20,811 bases of DNA from Bacteroidales bacterium 52_46 (GCA_001915385.1 MNQK01000015.1:1-20811), one strand, 5' to 3'. Positions 7,202-14,572 are shown, numbered from the stretch's first letter. Numbers and translations: made by a program. The notes: generated from the letters alone by a model not told the origin.

Positions 7202-8530
7202 TTACAGCCTTGCCTTGATAGCCTCGGTCTCTTTCTCATATCCGGGCTTCTCAAGCAGCGCGAACATATTGCGCTTGTAAGCCTCGACACCGGGCTGGTT
7301 GAACGGATTGACATCGAGTATGTAGCCGCTGATACCGCAGGCCTTCTCGAAGAAATAGATCAGCTGTCCGAGATAACGCTCCTTGAGCGCGGGGACAGTG
7401 ACAATCATGTTGGGCACACCGCCGTCAACGTGGGCGATACGTGTACCGAGCTCAGCCATCTTGTTGACCTGATCCACACGCTTGCCGGCGATATAGTTCA
7501 GACCGTCGAGGTTGGCGTCGTCAGCAGGGATGGTAAGAGTATGCTTCTGTTCCTCAACCGAAATTACTGTCTCGAAGATGATACGCTCGCCCTCCTGTAT
7601 CCACTGACCCATCGAGTGAAGGTCGGTAGAATTGTCGACAGCTGCGGGGAATATACCCTTGTTGTCCTTGCCTTCGCTCTCGCCGTAAAGCTGTTTCCAC
7701 CATTCTCCGAAATAGTGGAGTTTGGGATTGTAATTGACAAGGATTTCGATTTTCTTGCCGGCTTTGTAAAGCGCGTTGCGGGTGATGGCATAGAGGAACG
7801 AGGGGTTGCTCTCGTTGGCGGCCACGGTTGCCTTCTCCATTTCGATTGCACCTTCCATCAGCGCCTTGATGTCAAATCCTGCGACTGCGATGGGAAGCAG
7901 ACCTACGGGGGTAAGCACTGAGAAACGTCCGCCTACATTGTCCTCGATGACAAATGTCTTGTAACCTTCCTCGGTGGCAAGCTGACGGAGCGCGCCGCGC
8001 TTGGCGTCGGTGATGGCGATGATGCGCTTCGATGCCTCGGCCTTGCCGAGTTCAGCCTCAAGCTGCTCTTTGAGCATACGGAAAGCGATAGCCGGTTCGG
8101 TAGTGGTACCCGATTTGGATATTACGATGATACCGAATTTCTTTCCTTTGAGGAAATCCTTGAGTTCATAGAGATAATCCTCACCGATATTCTGTCCGGC
8201 AAACAGCACCTTGGGTGCGTCGCCCTGACGGTAAGCGGCAAATGAGTCGGAAAGAGCCTCGATAACGGCCTTTGCACCGAGATACGAACCGCCGATACCG
8301 ATAGCCACGACTACCTCGCAGCTCTCGCGGAGCGATTTTGCCACATTTTCGATATCCTCAATCAGTGATGCGGGTGTCGACGACGGGAGGTTGACCCAGC
8401 CTAAGAAATCGTTTCCGGCACCTGTGCCGTTCTGTACTTTCTCAAGTGCCTCGGCACCTGCCTTGTCGTATGACTTGATTGTCGCCTCGCTCACTGTTGC
8501 GAGCACGTCCTTAACATTTACTTTAATCAT
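7202..8530 (-). CDS. pgi: Glucose-6-phosphate isomerase
   Basis: A 442-residue cytoplasmic enzyme interconverting glucose-6-phosphate and fructose-6-phosphate in glycolysis and gluconeogenesis. Length fits the short bacterial form (about 445 residues) rather than the ~550-residue E. coli type. It has two SIS folds. The first carries AIGIGGSYLGAK (76-87) and the phosphate-binding SKSGTTTEP (138-146). The sugar-binding stretch is YNPKLHYFGEWWKQLYGESEGK (267-288, split here only as a position range), with catalytic E284. The C-terminal signature is NQPGVEAYK (411-419), with the family lysine K419. It is complete, with its own terminator downstream. The 250-bp gap to ribE, filled with hairpins, makes co-transcription with ribE doubtful. 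Confidence 0.96.
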   Translation of the reverse strand: MIKVNVKDVLATVSEATIKSYDKAGAEALEKVQNGTGAGNDFLGWVNLPSSTPASLIEDIENVAKSLRESCEVVVAIGIGGSYLGAKAVIEALSDSFAAYRQGDAPKVLFAGQNIGEDYLYELKDFLKGKKFGIIVISKSGTTTEPAIAFRMLKEQLEAELGKAEASKRIIAITDAKRGALRQLATEEGYKTFVIEDNVGGRFSVLTPVGLLPIAVAGFDIKALMEGAIEMEKATVAANESNPSFLYAITRNALYKAGKKIEILVNYNPKLHYFGEWWKQLYGESEGKDNKGIFPAAVDNSTDLHSMGQWIQEGERIIFETVISVEEQKHTLTIPADDANLDGLNYIAGKRVDQVNKMAELGTRIAHVDGGVPNMIVTVPALKERYLGQLIYFFEKACGISGYILDVNPFNQPGVEAYKRNMFALLEKPGYEKETEAIKARL

Positions 8531-8576
8531 AATTCTATAATCTTAATTTTTTAATTTCCTATACGTAGCAGCTGCA

Positions 8577-8699
8577 GTAGCGGCGGTTTTCAACCGCCGG
8601 AGTTTGTCAGTAGCCGCGGTTTCTAACCGCTGACCCGCAACCGACACATTCATGCCTACAAACGTTCTGCCGCCCTGTAGGGACGCAATTCATCGCGTC
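8577..8699 (+). repeat. Cluster of three GTAG-headed REP-like hairpins
   Basis: Three short palindromes in the same orientation each follow a GTAG. (1) GTAG 8577-8580, then CGGCGGTT (8581-8588) with AACCGCCG (8592-8599). (2) GTAG 8610-8613, then GCGGTT (8616-8621) with AACCGC (8625-8630). (3) GTAG 8677-8680, then GACGC (8682-8686) with GCGTC (8695-8699). Unit 3 begins TGTAGGG, the same head as the pair at 1033-1113. Units 1 and 2 share the GCGGTT/AACCGC core. No gene is seen in 8531-8779. Confidence 0.75.
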
Positions 8700-8751
8700 T
8701 GCGCCAAACTATCTTTAATGATAACACCACTGCCGCCGCAATGGCTTATAC

Positions 8752-8779
8752 CTGCAACCTTATTTAAGAAATATTGCAG
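8752..8779 (-). terminator. Hairpin directly after the ribE stop codon
   Basis: CTGCAA (8752-8757) pairs with TTGCAG (8774-8779), with an inner TATTT/AAATA stem. It abuts the ribE stop codon on the minus strand. There is no U-run, so termination is uncertain; it could instead stabilise the mRNA 3' end. Confidence 0.35.
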
Positions 8780-9382
8780 CTATTTCACCATCAGCTTGGC
8801 AAGGTATTTCCCTATGATGTCAAACTCGATGTTGACCTTGCTGCCCGGTTTGATGTCACAGAAATTGGTATGCTCGAACGTATAGGGTATGATGGCTACC
8901 TTGAACGAATTGCGCTCCGACTCGCACACCGTCAGAGACACGCCATTGACCGTCACCGAGCCTTTTTCCACGGTGGTATATCCCTTTGCGGCCATCTCCG
9001 GCGCCACGTCATACTCAAACTTGAAGTATGTGCTGCCGTCGAGTTCCTTGACCTCGGTGCACACTGCCGTACAGTCCACATGGCCCTGTACGATATGCCC
9101 GTCAAGCCGTCCGTTCATCAGCATCGACCGCTCCAAGTTCACCTTCATGCCGGGCTTCAGCTCGCCGAGATTGCTCCTGTCGAGCGTCTCCTGTATGGCG
9201 GTCACCACATAGCTCCCATTGTCGCTGATCGACACCACGGTCAGGCATACGCCGTTGTGGGCGACCGACTGGTCTATCTTGAGCTCATCGGTGAAGCTGC
9301 ATTCAATCTCCAGATTGATATTGCTTCCCCGGCGTTCCACGCCTTTCACTGTGGCGGCCTCTTCTACTATTCCTGAAAACAT
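8780..9382 (-). CDS. ribE: Riboflavin synthase, alpha subunit
   Basis: A 200-residue enzyme that dismutates two 6,7-dimethyl-8-ribityllumazine molecules to riboflavin and a pyrimidinedione, the last step of riboflavin synthesis. Two lumazine-binding barrels are visible: residues 1-97, starting MFSGIVEE with NGVCLTV (43-49), and residues 98-190, with GHIVQGHVD (95-103) and NGVSLTV (146-152). F2, C46, H101 and S149 lie where the family has its active-site residues. A C-terminal helix for trimerisation follows (about 188-200). It is complete and starts at the canonical MF. It lies 45 bp downstream of yebC on the same strand, so co-transcription with yebC and pheT is plausible. No FMN riboswitch is seen. 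Confidence 0.95.
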   Translation of the reverse strand: MFSGIVEEAATVKGVERRGSNINLEIECSFTDELKIDQSVAHNGVCLTVVSISDNGSYVVTAIQETLDRSNLGELKPGMKVNLERSMLMNGRLDGHIVQGHVDCTAVCTEVKELDGSTYFKFEYDVAPEMAAKGYTTVEKGSVTVNGVSLTVCESERNSFKVAIIPYTFEHTNFCDIKPGSKVNIEFDIIGKYLAKLMVK

Positions 9383-9427
9383 CCTGTATCCGTATCTGAT
9401 TATTTACAGAAGAGAGGAAAGAGGAAT

Positions 9428-10153
9428 TTATTCCTCTTCTTCCTCCTTCATGTTGTGGAACACATTCTGCACATCTTCGTCCTCCTCGAGTTTCTCGAGA
9501 AGTTTGTCGAGAGTGGCGCGCTGCTCGGCGGTGACCTCCTTGAGTTCGTGGGGTATGCGCTCGAACTCGGCGCTTACTATCTCGAATCCGTTGCCCTCGA
9601 GATACTTCTGTATGTTGGCAAATTCCTCAAACTCGCCGTAGAGCACGATTTCATCCTCGTCGGCCTCGATTTCGTCAACGCCGTAGTCGATAAGCTCCAG
9701 CTCGAGGTCTTCGAGCGATACGCCATCCTTCGGTTTGATTTTGAACACGCTCTTATGGTCGAAAAGGAATGTCAGCGAACCCTGAGTGCCGAGCGAACCG
9801 CCGTGCTTCGTGAAATACGAACGCACATTGGCCACCGTACGCGTGTTGTTGTCGGTAGCGGCTTCCACGAAGATTGCGATACCGAAAGGTCCGTATCCCT
9901 CGTAGGTGATTTCCTTGTAGTCGCCGGCATCCTTGTCGGTAGCCTTCTTGATGGCGCGTTCCACAGTGTCCTTGGGCATGTTGGCCGCCTTGGCGTTCTG
10001 CATCAGCACACGCAGACGCGGGTTGGTCGACGGGTCGGGTCCTCCGGCTTTGGCCGCGATTGTGATTTCCTTTCCTATACGGGTAAATGTACGCGACATG
10101 TTACCCCAACGTTTCAACTTTCTCGCTTTACGGTATTCAAAAGCTCTTCCCAT
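9428..10153 (-). CDS. yebC: YebC/PmpR-family (DUF28) regulatory protein
   Basis: A 241-residue member of the YebC/PmpR/TACO1 family. Family members have been described as DNA-binding regulators and, more recently, as factors that help ribosomes through difficult stretches such as polyproline. The N-terminal basic part includes MSRTFTRIGKEI (19-30) and NMPKDTVERAI (58-68). The conserved YEGYGPFGIAI (84-94) and the RSYFTKHGGSLG segment (111-122) follow. The C-terminal tail is a run of acidic residues, EEEEE. The start differs slightly from the usual MSGHSKW (here MGRAFEYRK), a variant common in Bacteroidetes. It lies 53 bp after pheT and 45 bp before ribE on the same strand, probably one operon. 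Confidence 0.93.
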   Translation of the reverse strand: MGRAFEYRKARKLKRWGNMSRTFTRIGKEITIAAKAGGPDPSTNPRLRVLMQNAKAANMPKDTVERAIKKATDKDAGDYKEITYEGYGPFGIAIFVEAATDNNTRTVANVRSYFTKHGGSLGTQGSLTFLFDHKSVFKIKPKDGVSLEDLELELIDYGVDEIEADEDEIVLYGEFEEFANIQKYLEGNGFEIVSAEFERIPHELKEVTAEQRATLDKLLEKLEEDEDVQNVFHNMKEEEEE

Positions 10154-10206
10154 ATTGGTTTACTTATTTTATTATTTTGTTTCTGTTGCTCTGGTTTTTA
10201 TATTGC

Positions 10207-12675
10207 TTATCGCAGTTCGGCGCCGAGTTTCTTCTGAAGATTGGTGGTCACCTTGTTCATCACAGCCTCTATCTGCTTGTCCTGAAGGGTCTTTTCATCA
10301 TCCTGGAGGGTGATGGCGATGGCGTATGACTTCTTTCCTTCGGGCAGGTTCTTTCCTTCGTACACGTCGAAGAGCGTGATGTCGCGCAGCAGTTTGCGCT
10401 CGCTTTCGCGCACGGTCTTTTCAACCTCTTCCATCGTCACGTTCTTGTCAAGAAGCAATGCGAGGTCGCGGCGCACAGGCAGTGTCTTGGGCAGCAGAGT
10501 GTAGTTTACCGTATGCTTGAGCGACAGTTTCACTACCGCCATCCAGTCAAGTTCGGCGTAGAACACTTCCTGTCTGATGTCAAATTTCTTAAGCACTTTC
10601 TTCGACACGATGCCCATGCGTCCGAGTTCCTTGCCCGAACGTGTCGATATTGCTATCGAAGCGGCATACAGGTCGTCGCCCGGCATCACCGTCATCGACA
10701 GCTGCTTGCCCCCGATGCCGGCGCGCTGCAACACCATCTCGACGTATGCACGCAGGTCGTATACGCTTGATTGCTCGGCCGTTTTGTTCCAGTTGCCCGC
10801 ACGGGTCGCACCGGTAAGCCATAAAGCCAGACGCTGTCCCTCGCTGTATGGGGCGAGAGGCGCTTCGGCGGTCGATTCAGCTTCGGGATTGAAGAAATAC
10901 ACGTTGCCGAATTCATACATCTTAAGGTCAGCGGCCTTGCGGTTGATATTGTGAGCCAGCGACTCCAGTCCGCCGAACATCAGCGTCTGCCTCATCACCG
11001 ACAGGTCGTTGCTCAGGGGGTTGAGCAGACGCACGCATTTGCCGAGCGGATATGTCTCGAGGTCGGCATAATAGCTCTCGGCGGTCAGCGAGTTGTTGAG
11101 TATCTCGTTGAAACCCTGTCCGGTAAGCTGATCGGCAATCCGGTGGCGCAGATCCTCGGCCGAGTCGGTCAGCGTCTTGAACGACAGCGACGAATGGAGC
11201 GTATCGGTCAGCTCCACATTGTTATATCCGTATATTCTGAGTATGTCCTCGATTACATCGCACTCGCGGGTCACGTCCACACGATAGGTGGGCACCTTAA
11301 GTGTCAGCGTGTTCCCCTCGCGGGCGGTAATCTCTATTTCGAGCGACTTCAGTATCGAGTCGATTGTTTCGTGAGGTATCTCCTTGCCTACAAGCGCGTT
11401 GCAGCGGTCATAGCTGAATTCAACCGTGGCAGGCTCTACGGGGTTGGGATAAATGTCGACTACTTCGCCGGTTATCTCCCCGCCGGCAAGCTCCTTTATC
11501 ATCAGGGCCGCTAACTTAAGCATGTATATGTTGCAGTTGGGGTCGCAGCCGCGTTCGTAGCGGAACGACGAGTCGGTCTGCAGCCCGTGGCGGCGCGCTG
11601 TCTTCCTCACGCTCGTCGGGTTGAAATACGCGCTCTCGATAAATACCGACGTTGTCGACTCAGTCACGCCCGAATCAAGACCGCCGAACACACCGGCGAT
11701 GCACATCGGCTCATCGGCGTTGCATATCATCAGGTCTTTGTCCGACAGCTTGCGCTCCACGCCGTCGAGAGTAGTGAACGGCGTGCCCTCGGCACAGTTT
11801 TTCACTACGATTTCTCCGCCGGCTATCTTGTCGCAGTCGAAACAGTGGAGAGGCTGTCCGAGACCGAGAAGTATGTAATTGGTTACGTCCACTATATTGT
11901 TGATGGGACGCATGCCGATGGCAAGCAGACGCTCCTTGAGCCAGTCGGGACTCTCCTTGACAGTGACACCCTTGATGGTGACACCGGTATAACGCGGGCA
12001 CGCCTCGGTATTCTCGACGCGCACCTTGATACCCCCTTCAGCCACATCGGTTCTGAAAGCCTCTACGCTCGGACGATGCGGAGCCGAAGCCTTGGCGTGA
12101 CAGCCGAGCCATGCCGACAGGTCGCGGGCCACGCCGTAATGCGACGCAGCGTCCACACGGTTGGGGGTCAGGTCCACCTCAAGCACATAATCGCTCTCCA
12201 CGTGATAATATTCCGCAGCCGGAGTGCCGGGAGCGACTTCCTCTTCAATCACGATGATACCGTCATGGCTCGTTCCGACGCCAATCTCATCCTCGGCACA
12301 GATCATGCCGAACGACTCCACACCGCGTATTTTTGATTTCTTAATCTGGAATTCCTTATCGCCGTCATAGAGCTTCGTGCCGACAGTAGCGACAACCACG
12401 GTCTGACCCGCGGCCACATTGGGAGCGCCGCACACAATCTGCGTAGCCTGCCCGTCGCCCAGGTCGACAGTCGTCACATGCAGATGGTCACTGTCAGGGT
12501 GAGCCTCACACGTGAGCACCTTGCCGATGACAAGACCGCGAAGTCCCCCCTTTATCGTTTCTACCTCCTCGACACCGCCGGTCTCCAGACCTACGGACGT
12601 CAGCACCGACGACAGCTCCTCGGCGTCAAGCTCAAAATCTATATAATCCTTAAGCCACTTGTAAGAAATATTCAT
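10207..12675 (-). CDS. pheT: Phenylalanine--tRNA ligase, beta subunit
   Basis: The large subunit of the alpha2-beta2 cytoplasmic enzyme that charges tRNA-Phe. I place the start at the ATG at 12675, giving 822 residues beginning MNISYKWLKDYIDF, the family's usual opening. The longer frame from 12705 adds ten residues, MIYPGISFSV, unlike family N-termini. Domains in order are an OB-fold tRNA-binding domain (about 40-150, with HPDSDHLHV), B3/B4 (editing, about 210-370), B5 (about 400-470), the catalytic-like core, and the C-terminal ferredoxin-like anticodon-binding domain (about 725-822, starting near LPKTLPVRRDLALLL). It is complete. The alpha subunit gene pheS is not adjacent, as is usual in Bacteroidetes. 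It is probably first gene of the pheT-yebC-ribE cluster. Confidence 0.96.
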   Translation of the reverse strand: MNISYKWLKDYIDFELDAEELSSVLTSVGLETGGVEEVETIKGGLRGLVIGKVLTCEAHPDSDHLHVTTVDLGDGQATQIVCGAPNVAAGQTVVVATVGTKLYDGDKEFQIKKSKIRGVESFGMICAEDEIGVGTSHDGIIVIEEEVAPGTPAAEYYHVESDYVLEVDLTPNRVDAASHYGVARDLSAWLGCHAKASAPHRPSVEAFRTDVAEGGIKVRVENTEACPRYTGVTIKGVTVKESPDWLKERLLAIGMRPINNIVDVTNYILLGLGQPLHCFDCDKIAGGEIVVKNCAEGTPFTTLDGVERKLSDKDLMICNADEPMCIAGVFGGLDSGVTESTTSVFIESAYFNPTSVRKTARRHGLQTDSSFRYERGCDPNCNIYMLKLAALMIKELAGGEITGEVVDIYPNPVEPATVEFSYDRCNALVGKEIPHETIDSILKSLEIEITAREGNTLTLKVPTYRVDVTRECDVIEDILRIYGYNNVELTDTLHSSLSFKTLTDSAEDLRHRIADQLTGQGFNEILNNSLTAESYYADLETYPLGKCVRLLNPLSNDLSVMRQTLMFGGLESLAHNINRKAADLKMYEFGNVYFFNPEAESTAEAPLAPYSEGQRLALWLTGATRAGNWNKTAEQSSVYDLRAYVEMVLQRAGIGGKQLSMTVMPGDDLYAASIAISTRSGKELGRMGIVSKKVLKKFDIRQEVFYAELDWMAVVKLSLKHTVNYTLLPKTLPVRRDLALLLDKNVTMEEVEKTVRESERKLLRDITLFDVYEGKNLPEGKKSYAIAITLQDDEKTLQDKQIEAVMNKVTTNLQKKLGAELR

Positions 12676-12800
12676 AACAGAAAAAGATATACCGGGATAA
12701 ATCACCTGAAACCGGACTGACAGCCCGAAATCGGCAAAACCTCATGCAGTCTGCCTCATTATTTCCCGATTGGATTATCCCGCAATTTTTAATTATCTCG

Positions 12801-12808
12801 CAAATTTA
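12801..12808 (-). promoter_or_regulatory. Candidate -7 box for pheT
   Basis: On the minus strand TAAATTTG matches the Bacteroidetes -7 consensus TAnnTTTG, 126 bp upstream of the pheT start. No good TTTG lies 19-21 nt upstream of it. The 12676-12890 gap is AT-rich and otherwise featureless. Confidence 0.35.
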
Positions 12809-12890
12809 CTCATTATTTTAAAATTTTTGCGCTAAAAACATACAAAATCTCACCCCCTTAAAAAAAATATCAAAGAAAACTCAAAAAAAT

Positions 12891-12922
12891 CTTGCAAGAC
12901 TGAAAAATTATCCCTACTTTTG
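12891..12922 (+). promoter_or_regulatory. Promoter of the tRNA-Lys gene
   Basis: CTTG at 12891-12894 and TACTTTTG at 12915-12922 form a -33/-7 pair with a 20-nt spacer, the -7 box being an exact consensus match. The tRNA starts about 97 bp downstream, so the precursor should carry a ~90-nt 5' leader. That leader includes a small hairpin, TTCGGC (12946-12951) with GCCGAA (12966-12971). Confidence 0.75.
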
Positions 12923-13019
12923 CACCGTCTTAGCAAACCGACCGCTTCGGCAACCCTACCAACACGCCGAAAACGACAAACAACGGTCACCCTGCCAAAG
13001 ACGCCCAACCAAAAAAAAT

Positions 13020-13095
13020 GACTCCGTAGCTCAGTTGGTAGAGCAATTGACTCTTAATCAATGGGTCGAGGGTTCGAGCCCCTCCGGGGTCACCA
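13020..13095 (+). tRNA. tRNA-Lys (anticodon CUU)
   Basis: A complete cloverleaf. The acceptor stem is GACTCCG (13020-13026) with CGGGGTC (13085-13091), with one G-U pair. The D stem is GCTC/GAGC with loop AGTTGGTA. The anticodon stem is ATTGA/TCAAT with loop CTCTTAA, giving anticodon CTT at 13053-13055 and A37. The T stem is GAGGG/CCCTC with loop TTCGAGC. The discriminator is A13092 and CCA is encoded at 13093-13095. The anticodon CUU reads AAG (Lys). Confidence 0.97.
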
Positions 13096-13115
13096 AATGG
13101 TCTGTCAGACCGATG

Positions 13116-13157
13116 AAAACCTCTGAAAACAAACAATTTTCAGAGGTTTTTCTTTTT
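13116..13157 (+). terminator. Terminator of the tRNA-Lys transcript
   Basis: AAAACCTCTGAAAA (13116-13129) pairs perfectly with TTTTCAGAGGTTTT (13137-13150), with a 7-nt loop and the T-rich tail TCTTTTT. A smaller hairpin, GGTCT/AGACC (13099-13111), lies between the CCA end and the terminator. The transcript therefore appears to contain only this tRNA. Confidence 0.92.
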
Positions 13158-13180
13158 GCCCATACCCCCAACCGGTGCAA

Positions 13181-13515
13181 AATATGGGTCAGCTGCAAAA
13201 CCCGGTTGAATTGTTAAAAAGCCATACGAATAAAAATCATCACCCGAAATGCCCAACCTCCCAAATCATTTTCAGGAGCATAATCGGAGAGCCGGAGGCT
13301 CGTGGATTGTTATTAACCCCGGCTCGGAGAACGCGGAGCGGGCGCAGACCGGGGCACAATGCAATACAAACAGAGTATAAGCCCGGGACGGGCGGTTTGT
13401 GGTTCAATCGGTGCTTATGGGTCTGCGTACCGTCCCGGTACTCCGAACCCCGGTTAAGCACACCCTCGAGCCTCCGGCTCTCCACTATCGGAATTTTAAC
13501 AACTGAGTTTTTGCA
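13181..13515. repeat. Large imperfect-palindrome element, copy 1 (MITE-like)
   Basis: A ~320-bp non-coding palindrome with nested arms. Outer arms are 13194-13220 and 13494-13515 (TGCAAAA...GTTAAAA read inward, imperfect). An exact 17-bp pair is 13286-13302 with 13467-13483. Inner pairs are TTAACC 13313-13318 with GGTTAA 13452-13457, TCGGAG 13324-13329 with CTCCGA 13441-13446, GCAGACC 13344-13350 with GGTCTGC 13420-13426, and ATAAGC 13377-13382 with GCTTAT 13413-13418. Local hairpins are GAGCC-gga-GGCTC, CCCCGG/CCGGGG and GCCC/GGGC. Its left 120 bp is directly repeated in copy 2. No protein frame is convincing. It lies straight after the tRNA-Lys terminator. Function is unknown; a non-autonomous mobile element or structured RNA are the main possibilities. 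Confidence 0.75.
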
Positions 13516-13522
13516 TTGATTC

Positions 13523-13790
13523 AATATGGGTCAGATGCAATACTCGGTTGAAATGTTAAAAATCGACACGAATAAAAACATTTTCAGAATGCATACTCGG
13601 AGAGCCGAAGGCTCGGTGGTGTTACTATCCCCGTCCTACGCGTCAGCGGAGGGCGGGGCAAAAGAGAATGTGCAGTGCGAGCCCCGGGTAGGGGCGAGTG
13701 TGTGATGTTCACCAATACAATATTTTACACAGTCGCCCACAACACTACCCGCCACGCTTCACTTCGTTTCCGCAGTGTGAAATCTTATCG
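13523..13790. repeat. Large structured repeat, copy 2 (tandem to copy 1)
   Basis: Positions 13523-13562 match 13181-13220 of copy 1 at 36 of 40 bases. Homology resumes at CATTTTCAG and runs into the GAGCC-gaa-GGCTC hairpin (13602-13614); copy 1 has extra bases in between. Next come a CCCCGTCC/GGGCGGGG stem (about 13628-13659) and GCCCC-gggta-GGGGC (13681-13695). GGGCGAGTGTGTGA then faces TTTACACAGTCGCCC (about 13692-13738). GTGGTGTT (13616-13623) can pair with AACACTAC (13741-13748), closing a multi-branch structure. The right outer arm of copy 1 is not found here. No gene is seen in 13096-13852 apart from these repeats. Confidence 0.7.
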
Positions 13791-13801
13791 TCTTAAATTA
13801 C

Positions 13802-13830
13802 CTGAATATCAATTAAATTCAGTAACTTTG
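13802..13830 (+). promoter_or_regulatory. -7 box with an overlapping dyad operator candidate
   Basis: TAACTTTG at 13823-13830 is an exact -7 match, 22 bp before the ATG of the degraded regulator gene. Directly upstream is a dyad, CTGAAT (13802-13807) and ATTCAG (13817-13822) with 9 bp between, placed where bound protein would block polymerase. No clear TTTG -33 element is present. Autoregulation by the winged-helix part of the downstream product is inference. Confidence 0.5.
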
Positions 13831-13852
13831 CATCTATAATACCACTGATTTT

Positions 13853-14502
13853 ATGATGATTGATTTAGCCATTTGGCCGAAAACCATGAAGGTGTTGACG
13901 TTGAGTTCGAAGAAACGACAGGTCAACTTGACCGAGGGATGGAAACATTGTGCGGTATGCTCAATGACTCCGGCGGTATTGTATTTTTTGGCATTAAAAA
14001 TTCAGGCAAGATTGTCGGGCAGGAAATCGGCGACAAAACATCCGCCCGACTTACATACGGTTCCCATCTCCTTGACTCCCATACATCAGAGCCGCCCAAC
14101 GAAACCATTGCCCGTGTCATGTATTACAGTGGCGTAATCGAGCATTGGGGCAGAGGCCTGTCAATGATATTCGAGGAGTGCAAACGTGCAAGGCTTCCAC
14201 AGCCGATTGTTACCGATGAAAGAGGCGTGGTAAAGGTGATATTTATGCGTCCGAATTTATCGGGTCACAAAAATGGCACGATAAATGGCATGATAAATGA
14301 CACGATAAATGACACGATAAATGAAAATGAAAGATTGATATATAATCGTATCGTTTCATTACCGGGAATAAGCGCTGTTACTTTAGCGGATGAATTTGGC
14401 AAGAGTGTGCGTACTATAATGAGAGTATTGAAGCACTTGGTAGACCTAAATATCATAGAATATCGCGGTTCTAAAAAGACAGGTGGCTATTTCAGTCTGT
14501 GA
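13853..14502 (+). pseudogene. Frameshifted, internally deleted AlbA_2/HATPase_c_4-type regulator
   Basis: The ATG at 13853 encodes MMIDLAI, then the frame is lost. The family reading continues in another frame as LAENHEGVDVEFEETTGQL. One extra T in the TTT run near 13872-13874 would restore a continuous frame. The N-terminal part is an AlbA_2 (Schlafen-like) domain with LNDSGGIVFFGIKNSGKIVGQ. It jumps directly, near IGDKTSARLT, to SEPPNETIARVMYYSGVIEHWGRG, which belongs to the end of the HATPase_c_4 domain. About 200 central residues are therefore missing. A NDTIN repeat and a C-terminal winged helix follow (about the last 50 residues, ISAVTLADEFGKSVRTI). Base composition is visibly more AT-rich than neighbouring genes. 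The intact family is thought to be DNA-binding regulators. A TTG start at 13873 could still yield a 209-residue product. Confidence 0.75.
14277..14324 (+). repeat. 12-bp in-frame tandem repeat encoding TIND/TING
   Basis: Four 12-bp units: CACGATAAATGG, CATGATAAATGA, and two exact copies of CACGATAAATGA. They encode a run of -TIN(G/D)- tetrapeptides linking the ATPase-like remnant to the winged helix. Being a multiple of three, copy-number change alters linker length without shifting frame. Similar NDTIN runs are familiar in Bacteroidales proteins of this family. Confidence 0.85.
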
Positions 14503-14572
14503 ACAACTACTTACGGCAAAAAATTTGCACCTGTGATTTGACTTTTTCACTTTTGGCGGGTATTATTGGTGT

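Noticed and set aside
8531..8779. FMN riboswitch linked to ribE
   Set aside because: The gap is downstream of ribE, not upstream, and consists of GTAG-headed palindromes. The 45-bp gap before ribE is too short for an FMN aptamer.
8774..10237. Plus-strand frames of 200 and 260 codons opposite ribE and yebC
   Set aside because: They mirror two well-recognised genes, their products show no domain, and the two real genes are complete.
11587..12336. 249-codon plus-strand frame inside pheT
   Set aside because: It is a shadow of the conserved PheT coding sequence on the opposite strand.
13035..13217. 60-codon frame starting inside tRNA-Lys
   Set aside because: It overlaps a perfect tRNA and its terminator, and the translation of the tRNA part is meaningless.
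13175..13524. Open frames of 114 (+) and 94 (-) codons over the first large palindrome
   Set aside because: Both strands are open because the DNA is palindromic and GC-rich. No domain or conserved start is seen, and the tandem second copy does not keep the frame.
13181..13790. CRISPR array near the tandem repeats
   Set aside because: There are only two long imperfect copies, with no regular spacers and no cas genes.
13020..13790. tRNA-Lys as an integration site with att repeats
   Set aside because: No integrase is present and no copy of the tRNA 3' end was found downstream. The repeats start well beyond the tRNA terminator.
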